NCBI GenBank assembly: GCA_963748295.1 | Contig: CAVVIH010000006.1 | Coordinates: forward strand, 558,001-622,000 | Reading direction: 5' to 3' | DNA: 64,000 bases | Source of the DNA: CAVVIH01 sp963748295 | Lineage (GTDB): Bacteria; Acidobacteriota; Vicinamibacteria; Vicinamibacterales; 2-12-FULL-66-21 | In this document: in pieces, positions 46,641 through 55,437 of the stretch | Numbering within the stretch: position 1 is the first letter of the stretch | Layout: each line of letters starts with the position of its first letter | Made by a program: the position numbers and the translations under genes | The notes under the pieces: model-generated | The model's input: only the letters and a program-made list of their open reading frames with translations | What the model was told of the DNA's origin: nothing | Database searches by the model: none

Positions 46641-46823
46641 CAGTTTGTCGCGCAATCGTGCGAGGTCGAGGTGAACGCCGCGGCCCAGCAGGATGTCGAG
46701 GTTCTCGAAGGGGATCGCTTCGACATGGGCCGCCTGCAGGCGGCGCAGGCCGGTCACGTCCATAGGACCGGGATCCGTAAGGCCGATACGGTTCAGGTAT
46801 GCGTCGAGCAACGGGGGCGCCAC
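46640..46823 (-). pseudogene. Arylamine N-acetyltransferase, N-terminal fragment only
   Basis: From GTG at 46823: LDAYLNRIGLTDPGPMDVTGLRRLQAAHVEAIPFENLDILLGRGVHLDLARLRDKLI, a textbook NAT N-terminus (AIPFENLD motif). It stops before the catalytic Cys region (RGGYCFE) and continues into the aspartyl-protease fragment, so a deletion or rearrangement has fused the two. Confidence 0.8.
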
Positions 46824-46892
46824 GAACGAAGTCTCTCACAGGCGGCCAGGCGCCCCTTGCGATTGGATCTCGCGGGACAGAACCTTCGGCAG

Positions 46893-47501
46893 TTACTCCC
46901 TGACACAACGCGCGGAAATGGCCATCTGCTTCTCGCCCTGAGGCTGACGATAGAGCGCTTGACTGCCTTTGCCGAAATTATAGAACGGTGCGTTGATCGG
47001 ATCGGTTTCGGATACCGTCCAGTAAAATCCGTGTGCCTCCAGCCGTTCGTACCGTCCATCAACGGAGCGGTTGCCACCCAGCACGGCATTGAAGCCTGAC
47101 GTCCCTCCGCTCAGGAGTGCCGTGTACGCCGCTTTACCGTTATCAGGCGAATCGCTGCCAACGCCGCCATAGTGCTTCGCCATCTGTCGCCATTCGTCGT
47201 CGGTCGGCAACCGCCAGCCATCTCCTAGCGACTGACACCCTCGCCGGGCCGATTCCCACGTATACAAACGGCCATAGCGACGGCAGTTCGGTTCCGCATC
47301 GTCGTAACAATAGGATGGCGACGTGTCAACGTTCAAATTGGCAGTCGTCCACTCTTTACCGTCCGCCATCCGTTTTGAAGAAGCGACCGCGCCGGACACG
47401 TTCTGGTCTTTCGCTGAACGCTGTGTCGAGCCGGCGCCGACAACAACTCCGAACGCAAGACTCAGCGCGATTGCCACGACACGAATTCGAATCGTCGGCA
47501 T
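46893..47501 (-). CDS. Exported FISUMP-domain protein
   Basis: 202 residues. Signal peptide (residues 1-25), then a Fibrobacter succinogenes major paralogous (FISUMP) domain: DGKEWTTANLNVDTSPSYCYDDAEPNCRRYGRLYTWESARRGCQSLGDGWRLPTDDEWRQ and C-terminal ISARCVRE. Cysteines probably pair. FISUMP proteins are extracellular and often linked to surface or fibre binding. Frame is intact, unlike its neighbours. Confidence 0.85.
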   Translation of the reverse strand: MPTIRIRVVAIALSLAFGVVVGAGSTQRSAKDQNVSGAVASSKRMADGKEWTTANLNVDTSPSYCYDDAEPNCRRYGRLYTWESARRGCQSLGDGWRLPTDDEWRQMAKHYGGVGSDSPDNGKAAYTALLSGGTSGFNAVLGGNRSVDGRYERLEAHGFYWTVSETDPINAPFYNFGKGSQALYRQPQGEKQMAISARCVRE

Positions 47502-47625
47502 GATGTCCTCGCCGCATTGTAATTGTTTGTCTGTAAGGACTTTCCAGGTTTTGCAATATCTCGCGTCGTGGGCCGACATCCTGCACACTAACCGGCAGCG
47601 CCGATGGTCCGTCTAAGGCAGGACT

Positions 47626-50019
47626 ATGACGAACACTCTCCAGGATCTCCGATACGCAGCGCGTGCACTGCGGAAGAGCCCGGGGTTCACCGCCATCGCC
47701 GCCCTTACGCTCGCGCTGGGTGTGGGCGCCACCACAGCCATCTTCAGCGTCGTCAACGCGGTGATGCTGCGGCCACTGCCGTTCACGGAGCCCGATCGCC
47801 TCGTGCGGATCTGGGAGAACAACGTCGAGCGCGGCTGGCCGACGTTCGCGGTATCGCATCCCAATTTTCTCGACTGGCGATCCCAGGCACGCGCGTTCGA
47901 ATCGCTGGCCGCGACGAACAACGCCGGGTTCACGTGGACGTCGAACGGCGAGGCCGAAGTCGTACCCGGCCTCAGAGTGACGGCCACCTTCCTCCCGACG
48001 TTGAAGATCTCGCCGGTGCTCGGCCGCAACTTTCTCGCGAGTGAAGACCGCCCGGGCGGCAACACGCGCGTCGTGCTGCTGGGCGATGGATTCTGGCGGC
48101 GCGCGTTTGGCGCCGACCCGACCGTCGTCGGCCGGACGATCACGCTGAACTCGCAGCCTCACACGATCATCGGCGTCCTGCCGCCGTCGTTTCGATGGGG
48201 CACCAACAACGACATGCTCGCGCCGCTGGCGCCGGACCCGGCACGCAATCGCGGCGACCATCGGCTGGCGGTGATCGGGCGCGTGGCCGCCGGCAGCTCG
48301 ATCGACCAGGCGCGGACGGAGCTCGAGACGATCGCGGCCCGGCTGGGGCAGCAATTTCCGGAGTCGAACAAGGGCTGGGGCATCGTCGTGAACAGCTTCT
48401 ATGACTGGCTGATTCCGGAAACCACTCGCCGCTCGCTGCTCGTGCTGCTCGGCGCGGTGGCGCTGGTCCTGTTGATCGCGTGCGTCAACGTGGTCAATCT
48501 GCTGTTGGCGCGGGCGTCGGGCCGGCAGCGCGAGCTGTCGATTCGCGTGGCGATGGGCGCGTCGCGCCTCCGCGTGGTCCGGCAACTGTTGCTCGAGGCC
48601 TCACTGATCGCGATCGTGGCGGCGACGATCGGAATCGCGATTGCGTTCGCCTCCACTCGCTTGCTGGTCGCGCTCGGGCCCAACTCAGTGCCGCGCCTCG
48701 ACGAACTCTCGATTGATGCGCGCGTGTTCGCGTTCGCGATCCTCGTGGCCTTGTCGATGATGCTGATCTTCGCCGGCGTCCCGGCAATCCAGGCGGCGCG
48801 CCAGGATCCGCAAGACGGCCTGCGCGCCGACGGCCGCAGCGTCACGTCAGGCTCGGGCCGCCGCCGAATCCGCGCGGCGCTGACCATCGGCGAGGTGGCG
48901 CTCTCGGTGGCGCTGCTGATCGGCGCCGGACTGTTGATGCGGAGCTTCGCGCGATTGCAGCAGGTGGATCCGGGCTTTTCAGTGTCAGGATTGATGACGG
49001 CGCGCGTCAACCTTCCGGCCAACGCGTATCCAAACGCGGCGTCGCGCCGGGCGTTCTACGAACGCTTCCTCGAAGATCTCCGCGGGCGCGCGGGCATCGA
49101 AGCCGCCGCCATCTCGAGCGGGCCGCCGCTGTCGGGAGATTTCACCGGCGGCGACGTGCGCTTGCCGACACAGACCAACGACGAAGCGGGATCGGCGAAT
49201 TGGCGTCTGATCGGCCCGGGGTATTTCGCGGCGCTGGGCATCCCGATTCGCGGACGCGAGTTCACGATGCAAGACACCATCGACGGCCCGCCGGTGGCGA
49301 TCATCAGCGCGGCGCTGGCAAAGAAGTACTTCCCCAACGACGATCCACTCGGACGCACGCTGCTGATGCGCAGCTTCACCGAGGATCCGCACACCATCGT
49401 CGGCGTCGCCGGCGACGTGCGCACGTTCGGGCTCGACCAGGACGCCGGCTTCGTGTTCTACGGATCCGCCACGCAGTATGCCGGCTGGAATCCGATGTCG
49501 CTGGTCTGGCGGTCGCCGGTGGGATCGGCAGATACGGTGCGCGCATCGCTGCGATCGATCGATCCGAACGTGCCGATGTCGGCCATCGAGTCGATGGACA
49601 CGCTGATCGACCGGTCGATGGGCCCGCGGCGCTTCAACCTCTATCTGCTCGGCGCGTTTGCGGCGGTATCGCTGGCCCTTGCAGCGATCGGGTTGTTCGG
49701 CGTGATGGCGTACCTGGTGGCACAGCGCACGCGCGAGATCGGCGTCCGGCTGGCCCTGGGCGCGACGCGAGCAGAAGTGTTCCGCCTGATCCTCGGCCGC
49801 GGCATGGCCCTCGCCGCGATAGGCGCCGCCGGTGGCGTCGGCGCCGCGCTCGGGCTGACGCGCGTGATGGAGACGCTGCTGTTCTCGGTGTCGCGAACGG
49901 ATCCGATCACCTTCGTCGCGGTGCCGGCCGCGTTGATTGTCGTGGCGGGCCTGGCTTGCTATCTGCCGGCCAGGCGCGCCATGAAGGTTGATCCGGTTGT
50001 GGCGCTACGCGGTGACTAA
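47626..50019 (+). CDS. ADOP-family (MacB/FtsX-like) permease
   Basis: 797 residues: MTNTLQDLRYAARALRKSPGFTAIAALTLALGVGATTAIFSVV, FtsX block LIACVNVVNLLLARASGRQRELSIRVAMGASRLRV, second unit GVMAYLVAQRTREIGVRLALGATRAEV, end PARRAMKVDPVVALRGD. It lacks the cytoplasmic N-terminal region and ATPase, and no PadR is adjacent. ATG at 47626 follows AAGGCAGGA. Confidence 0.9.
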   Translation: MTNTLQDLRYAARALRKSPGFTAIAALTLALGVGATTAIFSVVNAVMLRPLPFTEPDRLVRIWENNVERGWPTFAVSHPNFLDWRSQARAFESLAATNNAGFTWTSNGEAEVVPGLRVTATFLPTLKISPVLGRNFLASEDRPGGNTRVVLLGDGFWRRAFGADPTVVGRTITLNSQPHTIIGVLPPSFRWGTNNDMLAPLAPDPARNRGDHRLAVIGRVAAGSSIDQARTELETIAARLGQQFPESNKGWGIVVNSFYDWLIPETTRRSLLVLLGAVALVLLIACVNVVNLLLARASGRQRELSIRVAMGASRLRVVRQLLLEASLIAIVAATIGIAIAFASTRLLVALGPNSVPRLDELSIDARVFAFAILVALSMMLIFAGVPAIQAARQDPQDGLRADGRSVTSGSGRRRIRAALTIGEVALSVALLIGAGLLMRSFARLQQVDPGFSVSGLMTARVNLPANAYPNAASRRAFYERFLEDLRGRAGIEAAAISSGPPLSGDFTGGDVRLPTQTNDEAGSANWRLIGPGYFAALGIPIRGREFTMQDTIDGPPVAIISAALAKKYFPNDDPLGRTLLMRSFTEDPHTIVGVAGDVRTFGLDQDAGFVFYGSATQYAGWNPMSLVWRSPVGSADTVRASLRSIDPNVPMSAIESMDTLIDRSMGPRRFNLYLLGAFAAVSLALAAIGLFGVMAYLVAQRTREIGVRLALGATRAEVFRLILGRGMALAAIGAAGGVGAALGLTRVMETLLFSVSRTDPITFVAVPAALIVVAGLACYLPARRAMKVDPVVALRGD

Positions 50020-50124
50020 CCCGTGACCGTGCGAAGCAGTCGCGTCACCGGGTCGTAGAAGCGATCGACTTTCGGTCGGAAGCCCGACCGGCGATTGTAG
50101 CTCTAACATCAGGTACAGAAACAG

Positions 50125-51675
50125 TCAGCCCGTCAACGCGGACGGCAACGACGCCATGAACTCGCGGACGGCGGCGATCTGGCTGTTCTGCGAAATGAAC
50201 GCGAAGTCTCCCGGATTGATCGTCCGACGGGGCTGGCGTGGTGCGTCAAGCGCGGCGTGGAGGACAGGACATTCATCGATCAGCGCAAGCAGCGCGGCCC
50301 AGGACGGCGCGTCCAGCATGAGGATGACGTCGAGAGCATCGCGGGCGCGCCACGGTTCACGATTGCTTACGGCTTGCCTCAGTTCGCGCCGGAGCCCATC
50401 CAGACGGAGTTGGATGTCGCGGTCGCTGCAACGGATTCCCGCCAGGACGTCGATCAAGTGTTGCGCGGCGTACATGCCGGCGTCGCGATGAAGGACTGTC
50501 CACCCGACCTGAAAGGCGGTGACCAGATCGGGATCGGACCAGTGCGGCGGCCAGTTTTCCAGGCCGAGGTTGCAGGTCGCCACGGCACCGTCCCCGGCTT
50601 CCTGAGCCGTGAAGGGCCGGCCCTGAATGGAGCATCCCGCTACGATCGCATTCGCCAGGTACGCGAGCTCCTGGGCACTGGCCGGATGGGACGCGACGTG
50701 CACCTCGATCCACGAGAGAGGCGTGGTCTGCTGATCCGCCGCGCCGAGCAGGGCTCGCGGCTGCGCCCCGAGAACACCGGCGTCGCGAAGAACCTCGACC
50801 ACCCCCGACGGCTCGAGGGTCGACGGCGCAGCGGGGCTGGATTCGATGAGAGCCGCTTCGTGACGGGCATCGGCCTCCGTGGCGAGCGTGGACTCGAGCG
50901 TGCGGAAATATGCGCGCGCGATCGCGCTCGGCGGAGGCCGATCAGCGCCGAGCTGAAGGTCTCGGCCGCCCTTCAGAAAGGCATGGGCCTGGGCCGGAGT
51001 GACGTATCCCTGCTGTTCCCGGCGTACTTCGCGATCGACCGCCAGATCGAACATGTCCTGTTCGTCGTCGTCCAGCAGGTCGTCGCACCCGTCTTCTACG
51101 CGCGGGTCGTCCGACAATCGAACCCACTCGCGCATCAGGCGATGGAAGTACCCGGGATGCGCCGCGTACAGGAACGCGAGGAGCTCCATGATGGAGTCCC
51201 ATGCTGAAGAGGTCCGCCGCGTTTCGAGCACGTAGCCGCCGACTTCGGACACCGGACCGCGATTCAGCGCACGCCCCGGCATCTCGTCGCCGTCCAGCGT
51301 CGTGTACGGCGAGACCGCCGCGCGATCGAACGCGGCGGCGTGCTGCACGAGTCCCGCGATGACGAGCTCGATGTCGAGGCCAAGGACCTTCTCGGCCGCG
51401 ACGTCAGCGCCGGCCTCCATCAGCACCGCTATCCACAGGCCAAATCAATCGGTGTCGAACTGTTCGTCGGTGCCTGGCGTGCGAACGCGCCAGATGTCGA
51501 TGTCGAGGATGCGCGCCAGCTGCGCGGGCGTGGCCAGCGCCACGAACTCCGCGCAGTCCTCGAGGCCGCAGGTCTGAATCACCCGATGCAGGACCTCGGG
51601 TTGCATCTGAGGGACCATCTTCGTGAGGTCGGGCGCGTTCAGCAGCCGTTGGAGCAGCGTCTCTGACTTCGCCAT
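50125..51675 (-). pseudogene. DUF6178 family protein interrupted by an in-frame TGA
   Basis: 516 codons in one frame. The N-terminus (LLQRLLNAPDLTKMVPQMQPEVLHRVIQTCGLEDCAEFVALATPAQLARILDIDIW) and the rest (LMEAGADVAAEKVLGLDIELV...) together match DUF6178 well. They are separated only by TGA at 51445-51447, where the family usually has an Arg (expected DTDRFGLW; CGA to TGA). No frameshift is involved. Either a nonsense mutation, a base error, or rare readthrough. Family function unknown; soluble, no signal peptide. Confidence 0.82.
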
Positions 51676-51850
51676 TGCACCGGCGATACTACAGGTCTTC
51701 GCGGCGCCGAAACAGTCTTGAAGATGCTGGCCAGGTGGAGGAAAATATAGTCAGGAAGCAATGGATGCGGCGATGAGTTGCCGCCGTTGGATTCCGCGCC
51801 CTCCCTTCCTCCCTCCGAGCGATTCGAACGCATCTCATCCCACCGCAGCC

Positions 51851-51899
51851 TTGGTGTTGACAGTCGACACCATGATCGATAGTGTCGTCTATCGACACC
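51851..51899. promoter_or_regulatory. Two PadR-type operators before and over the orphan padR start
   Basis: TTGGTGT-N7-CGACACCA at 51851-51872 and GTGTCGTCTATCGACAC at 51882-51898. The second is an exact 19-base match (with the following CA) to the palindrome before ADOP 37464. Confidence 0.75.
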
Positions 51900-52226
51900 A
51901 TGCTCCGCAAACGCCCGATCTGCTGCCCGGCACGCTCGACCTGCTCATCCTGCGGACCCTGTGGAAGGATGCGCGGCGCGGCTGGCGATCTCGGAGCGGA
52001 TCCAGGAGATCTCCGAAGACGTGCTGCAGATCAACCAGGGCTCGCTCTATCCGGCCCTGCATCGCCTCGAGCATCAGGGCTGGATCGAAGCGGAATGGGC
52101 GGTGTCGGAGCTCGGCCGGCGGGCGAAATACTTCCGCTCACCGGCCGGAGCGAAGCCAGCTGGCGGTCGAGACGCGCGAGTGGGCCGCATGTCGCCGCAA
52201 TAGGCCGGGTCTTGAAGCTGGCGTAG
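51900..52226 (+). pseudogene. PadR-family regulator, broken by several small indels
   Basis: Conserved PadR sequence is spread over three frames: LPGTLDLLILRTLWKDARRGW, then ISERIQEISEDVLQINQGSLYPALHRLEHQGWIEAEWAVSELGRRAKYFR, then VETREW and AAIGRVLKLA ending TAG at 52224. Restoring about five single missing bases in short homopolymers (for example CGCAAACGCC to CGCAAAACGCC near 51907) yields MLRKTPDLLPGTLDLL... from ATG 51900. This is the form that normally precedes an ADOP gene, but none follows here. Confidence 0.8.
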
Positions 52227-52280
52227 ACCACTTGTCAAACCGCGTGAGCGGGGGTGGCAAGCCACGCTCGCTCGGCGGTG
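52224..52280. repeat. Dispersed GGCAAGCCA repeat, degenerate copy 4
   Basis: GGGGGTGGCAAGCCACGCTCGCTCGGC shares TGGCAAGCCAC with copy 2 and GCTCGGC with copy 1; lies between the broken padR and the MocR-like gene, overlapping both ends slightly. Confidence 0.5.
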
Positions 52281-53753
52281 AGTCGACGCTTCGCGCCGCG
52301 GGCAGCCGCCATCGCCTTCGCGAGGCGCTGGACGGCGTCAGACAGCTCGGGTTCACGATAGCCCGCAAACCCAAGACGAATGTACGGCGATGTTTGCCGA
52401 TCGAAAAAGAATCGGTCGCCGGTTTCGAAGAGGACGCCCTCCGCCGCTGCCAGCCGACTCCATTGCTGCAGATCGACGTCGCTGATCACCCGAACCCACA
52501 TGGCGGTCCCGCCGGCAGGCAACGTCAGGCTCACGGCGTCTCCCAGCTGGCTGGTAAGCAGCGCGGCCGTCGCATCGCGACGCGCATGGTAGACGCGGCG
52601 CACCCGCCGCACGTGCCGCTGGACCTCACCGTCTTCAAGCAGTTCCGCAACCGCAGACTCGAGCACCTGGTCTCCATGCGTATCCAGGAGAGAGCTTAAT
52701 CGGTCAGGTGGGCAATCACCCTCTCGGAGGCGGCAATGTAGCCGAGACGCAACCCGGGGGCGAGCGTCTTCGACAAGCTGCCGATGTAGATGACGTTCCC
52801 CGCGCTGTCGGCGCTCGCCAACGGCAGGATGGGACGACCGTCGTAATGAAATTCGTGGTCGTAATCGTCCTCGATAATCGCGAAGCGATGCTCGCGCGCG
52901 AGCTCGAGCAGACGCAGGCGGCGCGCCGGTGACAACGTGACTGTCGTCGGAAACTGATGGTGCGGTGTGACAAACACCGCGCGGATGGGCTGCTCCCTGA
53001 CGAGCGTCGCGAGATGGTCCGTAGAGAGACCATGCGCATCCACTGGGACCGGTCACGATTCGGGCGCCGGCAGAGAAAACGCGTGTCTCGCACGGTGATA
53101 TCCCGGATTTTCCATCGCCACGACGTCGCCTGGCCGAAGCACGCCGTGCGCAATTACAGACAACGCTCCTTGCGTCCCGCGTGTTACCAGCAGCTTCGAC
53201 TCGTCGATGGCCAGCCCACGCGTGGCGCTCAACATCGACGCGAGCGCGGCGCGAAGACGCGGATGGCCTCCCGCCGGACCGTACGACAGCACTTGCCGCG
53301 CCCGTCCCTCGATCGACCGCCGCCATGCACGCGCGATCGCCTTCGTCGGAACGAGTCGCAGATCGGGCCACCCGCGAGGTTGTAAGTCGTCGACAGACTG
53401 GACGGGCAGGGCTCCAGGTGTATGCCGGGGCCGAGGTCAAATGCCTCCACGTCGCCGGCGGCGCGCGAGCCTGTGACGGAAGCAAAGCGCCGCGGCCGGG
53501 GATCCGGAAGCGTCCGGGACACGAACGTCCCGCGGCCATTTTCTGTCGTGACCCAGCCTTCGGCGGCCAGGTCGTCGTAGGCGGCGATGACCGTATTGCG
53601 ATTGACGCCCAGCGTACGAGCCAGCCTTCGCGTGCCGGGCATCGGTTCGCCGGCACGGAGCCGGCCCCGTCGGATATCGCCCGCGATGGCACGGGCGATC
53701 TGCGCAAAGATTGGAGGCTCGCCTGTGGATCGATCGAAACCGGGAAGTCCCAT
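52235..53753 (-). pseudogene. MocR/PdxR-like regulator (GntR helix-turn-helix + class I aminotransferase), multiply frameshifted
   Basis: About 505 codons. GntR-type HTH at the N-terminus (EPPIFAQIARAIAGDIRRGRLRAGEPMPGTRRLARTLGVNRNTVIAAYDDLAAEGWV). The aminotransferase domain is in pieces: YGPAGGHPRLRAALASML, VTRGTQGALSVIAHGVL, EDDYDHEFHYDGRPI, and the PLP lysine in IGSLSKTLAPGLRLGY. The C-terminus reads ...LAKAMAAARGAKRRL. At least four frame changes (near 53330, 53060, 53045, 52690). All motifs survive, arguing for sequence errors or very recent decay. MocR proteins often control pyridoxal or amine metabolism. Confidence 0.8.
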
Positions 53754-53939
53754 CCTCGCATGTCGCCCTCTTCTCTTCACCGCCCTGTGGCGGCCTGATC
53801 CGAAACTAGCCCACCGGATCGTGTCGCGATAGATCCACTTTCGAACTGCACGGTAGGCCGGTCGGCCTGACGTCTATTCCCGATCCGGACCTTCTGCTCA
53901 GCGAGCCTCATCGCACAGTGGACGAATCGGAGGTGGGGC

Positions 53940-54595
53940 ATGCTGGCAGCGTTCGTCGCGGGGGCGGTCCTGGGCATCGTGGCAAACAGTGTCCCGACGG
54001 CAGCTCCGAAAACCGTCACCGTGAAGCTCATCCGAAAGTGTGCCGAGCACGAGATTGCCTGCGGGAGGGCGTCGTGCGCGGCATGAAAGACGAAACGTCG
54101 AAGGTCTTGTCTTTTTTTGACGTCAGGATCGACTGGATCAATCCCTTGGCCGCCCCAACCGCGGCCGTCGACGTCACGGTCCTGCTGGAGGAGAGTGCCG
54201 GGCCGGGGCCTCACCTGGTTTCGAAGAGCGGCGTCGTCCTGGCAGCGCTCCAATTGCCCGATACACCCTGCGGAACCGGCGTGGCACGAGTGTGGGTCAC
54301 AGAAGCGAGGCGCTACGCGGGACTGATACCCGATGTTCATTTCCCGAGCTTGCCGCACAGACTCTCCGACCTGTTTCTGACACGTGCGCTCGGGCGCGCC
54401 CTGGCTCACGAGATCGGCCATTACCTGCTCGGGACGTCTCGGCACACGGCGCGCGGTCTCATGCGTGCGCGCTTCTTGCCGCGGGAGCTCCCCGAGTCCG
54501 CAACACGGCAGCGCTACGGTCTGGATCGGCCGACCGTGACGCTCTGCGTTTGTGTCGACCTGTCGCGACGTCTCAGGAAGGATTGCGAGCTGTGA
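53940..54595 (+). pseudogene. Exported zincin-like protein, one apparent frameshift
   Basis: ATG at 53940 with GGAGG gives a signal-like start (MLAAFVAGAVLGIVANSVPTAAPKTVTVKLIRKC). Near 54050 the frame shifts and continues as MKDETSKVLSFFDVRIDWINPL...VWVTEARRYAG to TGA at 54593. The motif RALAHEIGHYLLGTSRHTARGLMRARF is a HExxH-x(6)-H-type zinc site of an M10/M12-like protease. About 215 residues. Substrate unknown. Confidence 0.62.
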
Positions 54596-54613
54596 GGTAA
54601 ACCGTTCGCCGGG

Positions 54614-54934
54614 CTATCTTGAAGCGGGCCCGTTGGTCGACACCACCTCATAGTGCGCAGCCCTGGCGTCATAGCGCGTCAAGAGAGGGAGCCGGTCTTC
54701 GGGGATCACGGCCTTCTCGTAATCTTGTGCCTGGATGGCGCGAACGTCATCGAGCGACTCCCACAGAATGATGGTGATGAATTCGATTTCATCCCCAACC
54801 GCTCGGCGCAGCAGGTAGCTGCCGCGAAATCCTTTCGTCTTGCTGAGTCCGGGCAGAAGTTCGGGCTTCAGGTGTGATTCGTACGTATCAGCGTGCTCGG
54901 GTTTCGTGAGTCCATGCCAGACGCGGGCGATCAT
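54614..54934 (-). CDS. ABM-like monooxygenase domain protein
   Basis: 106 residues: MIARVWHGLTKPEHADTYESHL, LLPGLSKTKGFRGSYLLRRAVGDEIEFITIILWESLDDVRAIQ, ending in a polar tail. One antibiotic-biosynthesis-monooxygenase-like ferredoxin fold. Soluble. Unrelated in sequence to the ABM gene at 25 kb apart from the fold. Confidence 0.8.
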   Translation of the reverse strand: MIARVWHGLTKPEHADTYESHLKPELLPGLSKTKGFRGSYLLRRAVGDEIEFITIILWESLDDVRAIQAQDYEKAVIPEDRLPLLTRYDARAAHYEVVSTNGPASR

Positions 54935-54988
54935 ACGGCCTCCTCTTATTCAGGTGTCTCCTTTGCTGCCCTCTGTCATGATCGCCGC

Positions 54989-55354
54989 TGAGGCTTCGTC
55001 TTCGCGGACCGATTCCGCCGCCTGCTCGGACAAACGACTAGGGAGTTTCTCCTCGTCGAGGTGCTCAACATCCGCTCAATCGGCCCGAATCTGGTTCTCT
55101 GCCACGACGCAAGTCCGTCTGACGGTATGTTCCGGCTTGTCATGGCCGGCGAGGACCATCGCGACGAGCTCGCGCGCTACTTGCGAGACCTGCTCGACGG
55201 GCGCGACCACCCGCCAGTGCTGACAACGCAGCGCGCGCGGCATGTGACGCTCGAGGGTCCGACCGACGTCCATGTCGATGACGAGCTTCTTTCGACGCGC
55301 GGTCGACAGGTGTCGATGCACGTTGAAGCGGGCGCCCTGGAGCTCCTGACATGA
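54989..55354 (+). pseudogene. C-terminal remnant of a YegS/diacylglycerol-kinase-family protein
   Basis: About 120 codons without a proper start: REFLLVEVLNIRSIGPNLVLCHDASPSDGMFRLVMAGEDHRDELARYLRDLL, then TLEGPTDVHVDDELLSTRGRQVSMHVEAGALELL. This is the beta-rich C-terminal domain of lipid kinases; the nucleotide-binding N-terminal half is absent. A stop lies just upstream in frame. Confidence 0.6.
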
Positions 55355-55437
55355 GAGGATCGATCACGTTCCTGTCACACGACAACTGTATGCTCGGCTC
55401 GTTCGCTCGGCACTAACAAACTTACGCGAGTATCGCC

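Noticed and set aside
50020..50124. Terminator after the ADOP gene
   Set aside because: CCCGTGAC/GTCACCGGG can pair with a bulge, but no T-run follows.
51445..51447. Selenocysteine at the DUF6178 TGA
   Set aside because: The position is normally Arg, no SECIS-like hairpin was noticed just downstream, and the protein is not a redox family.
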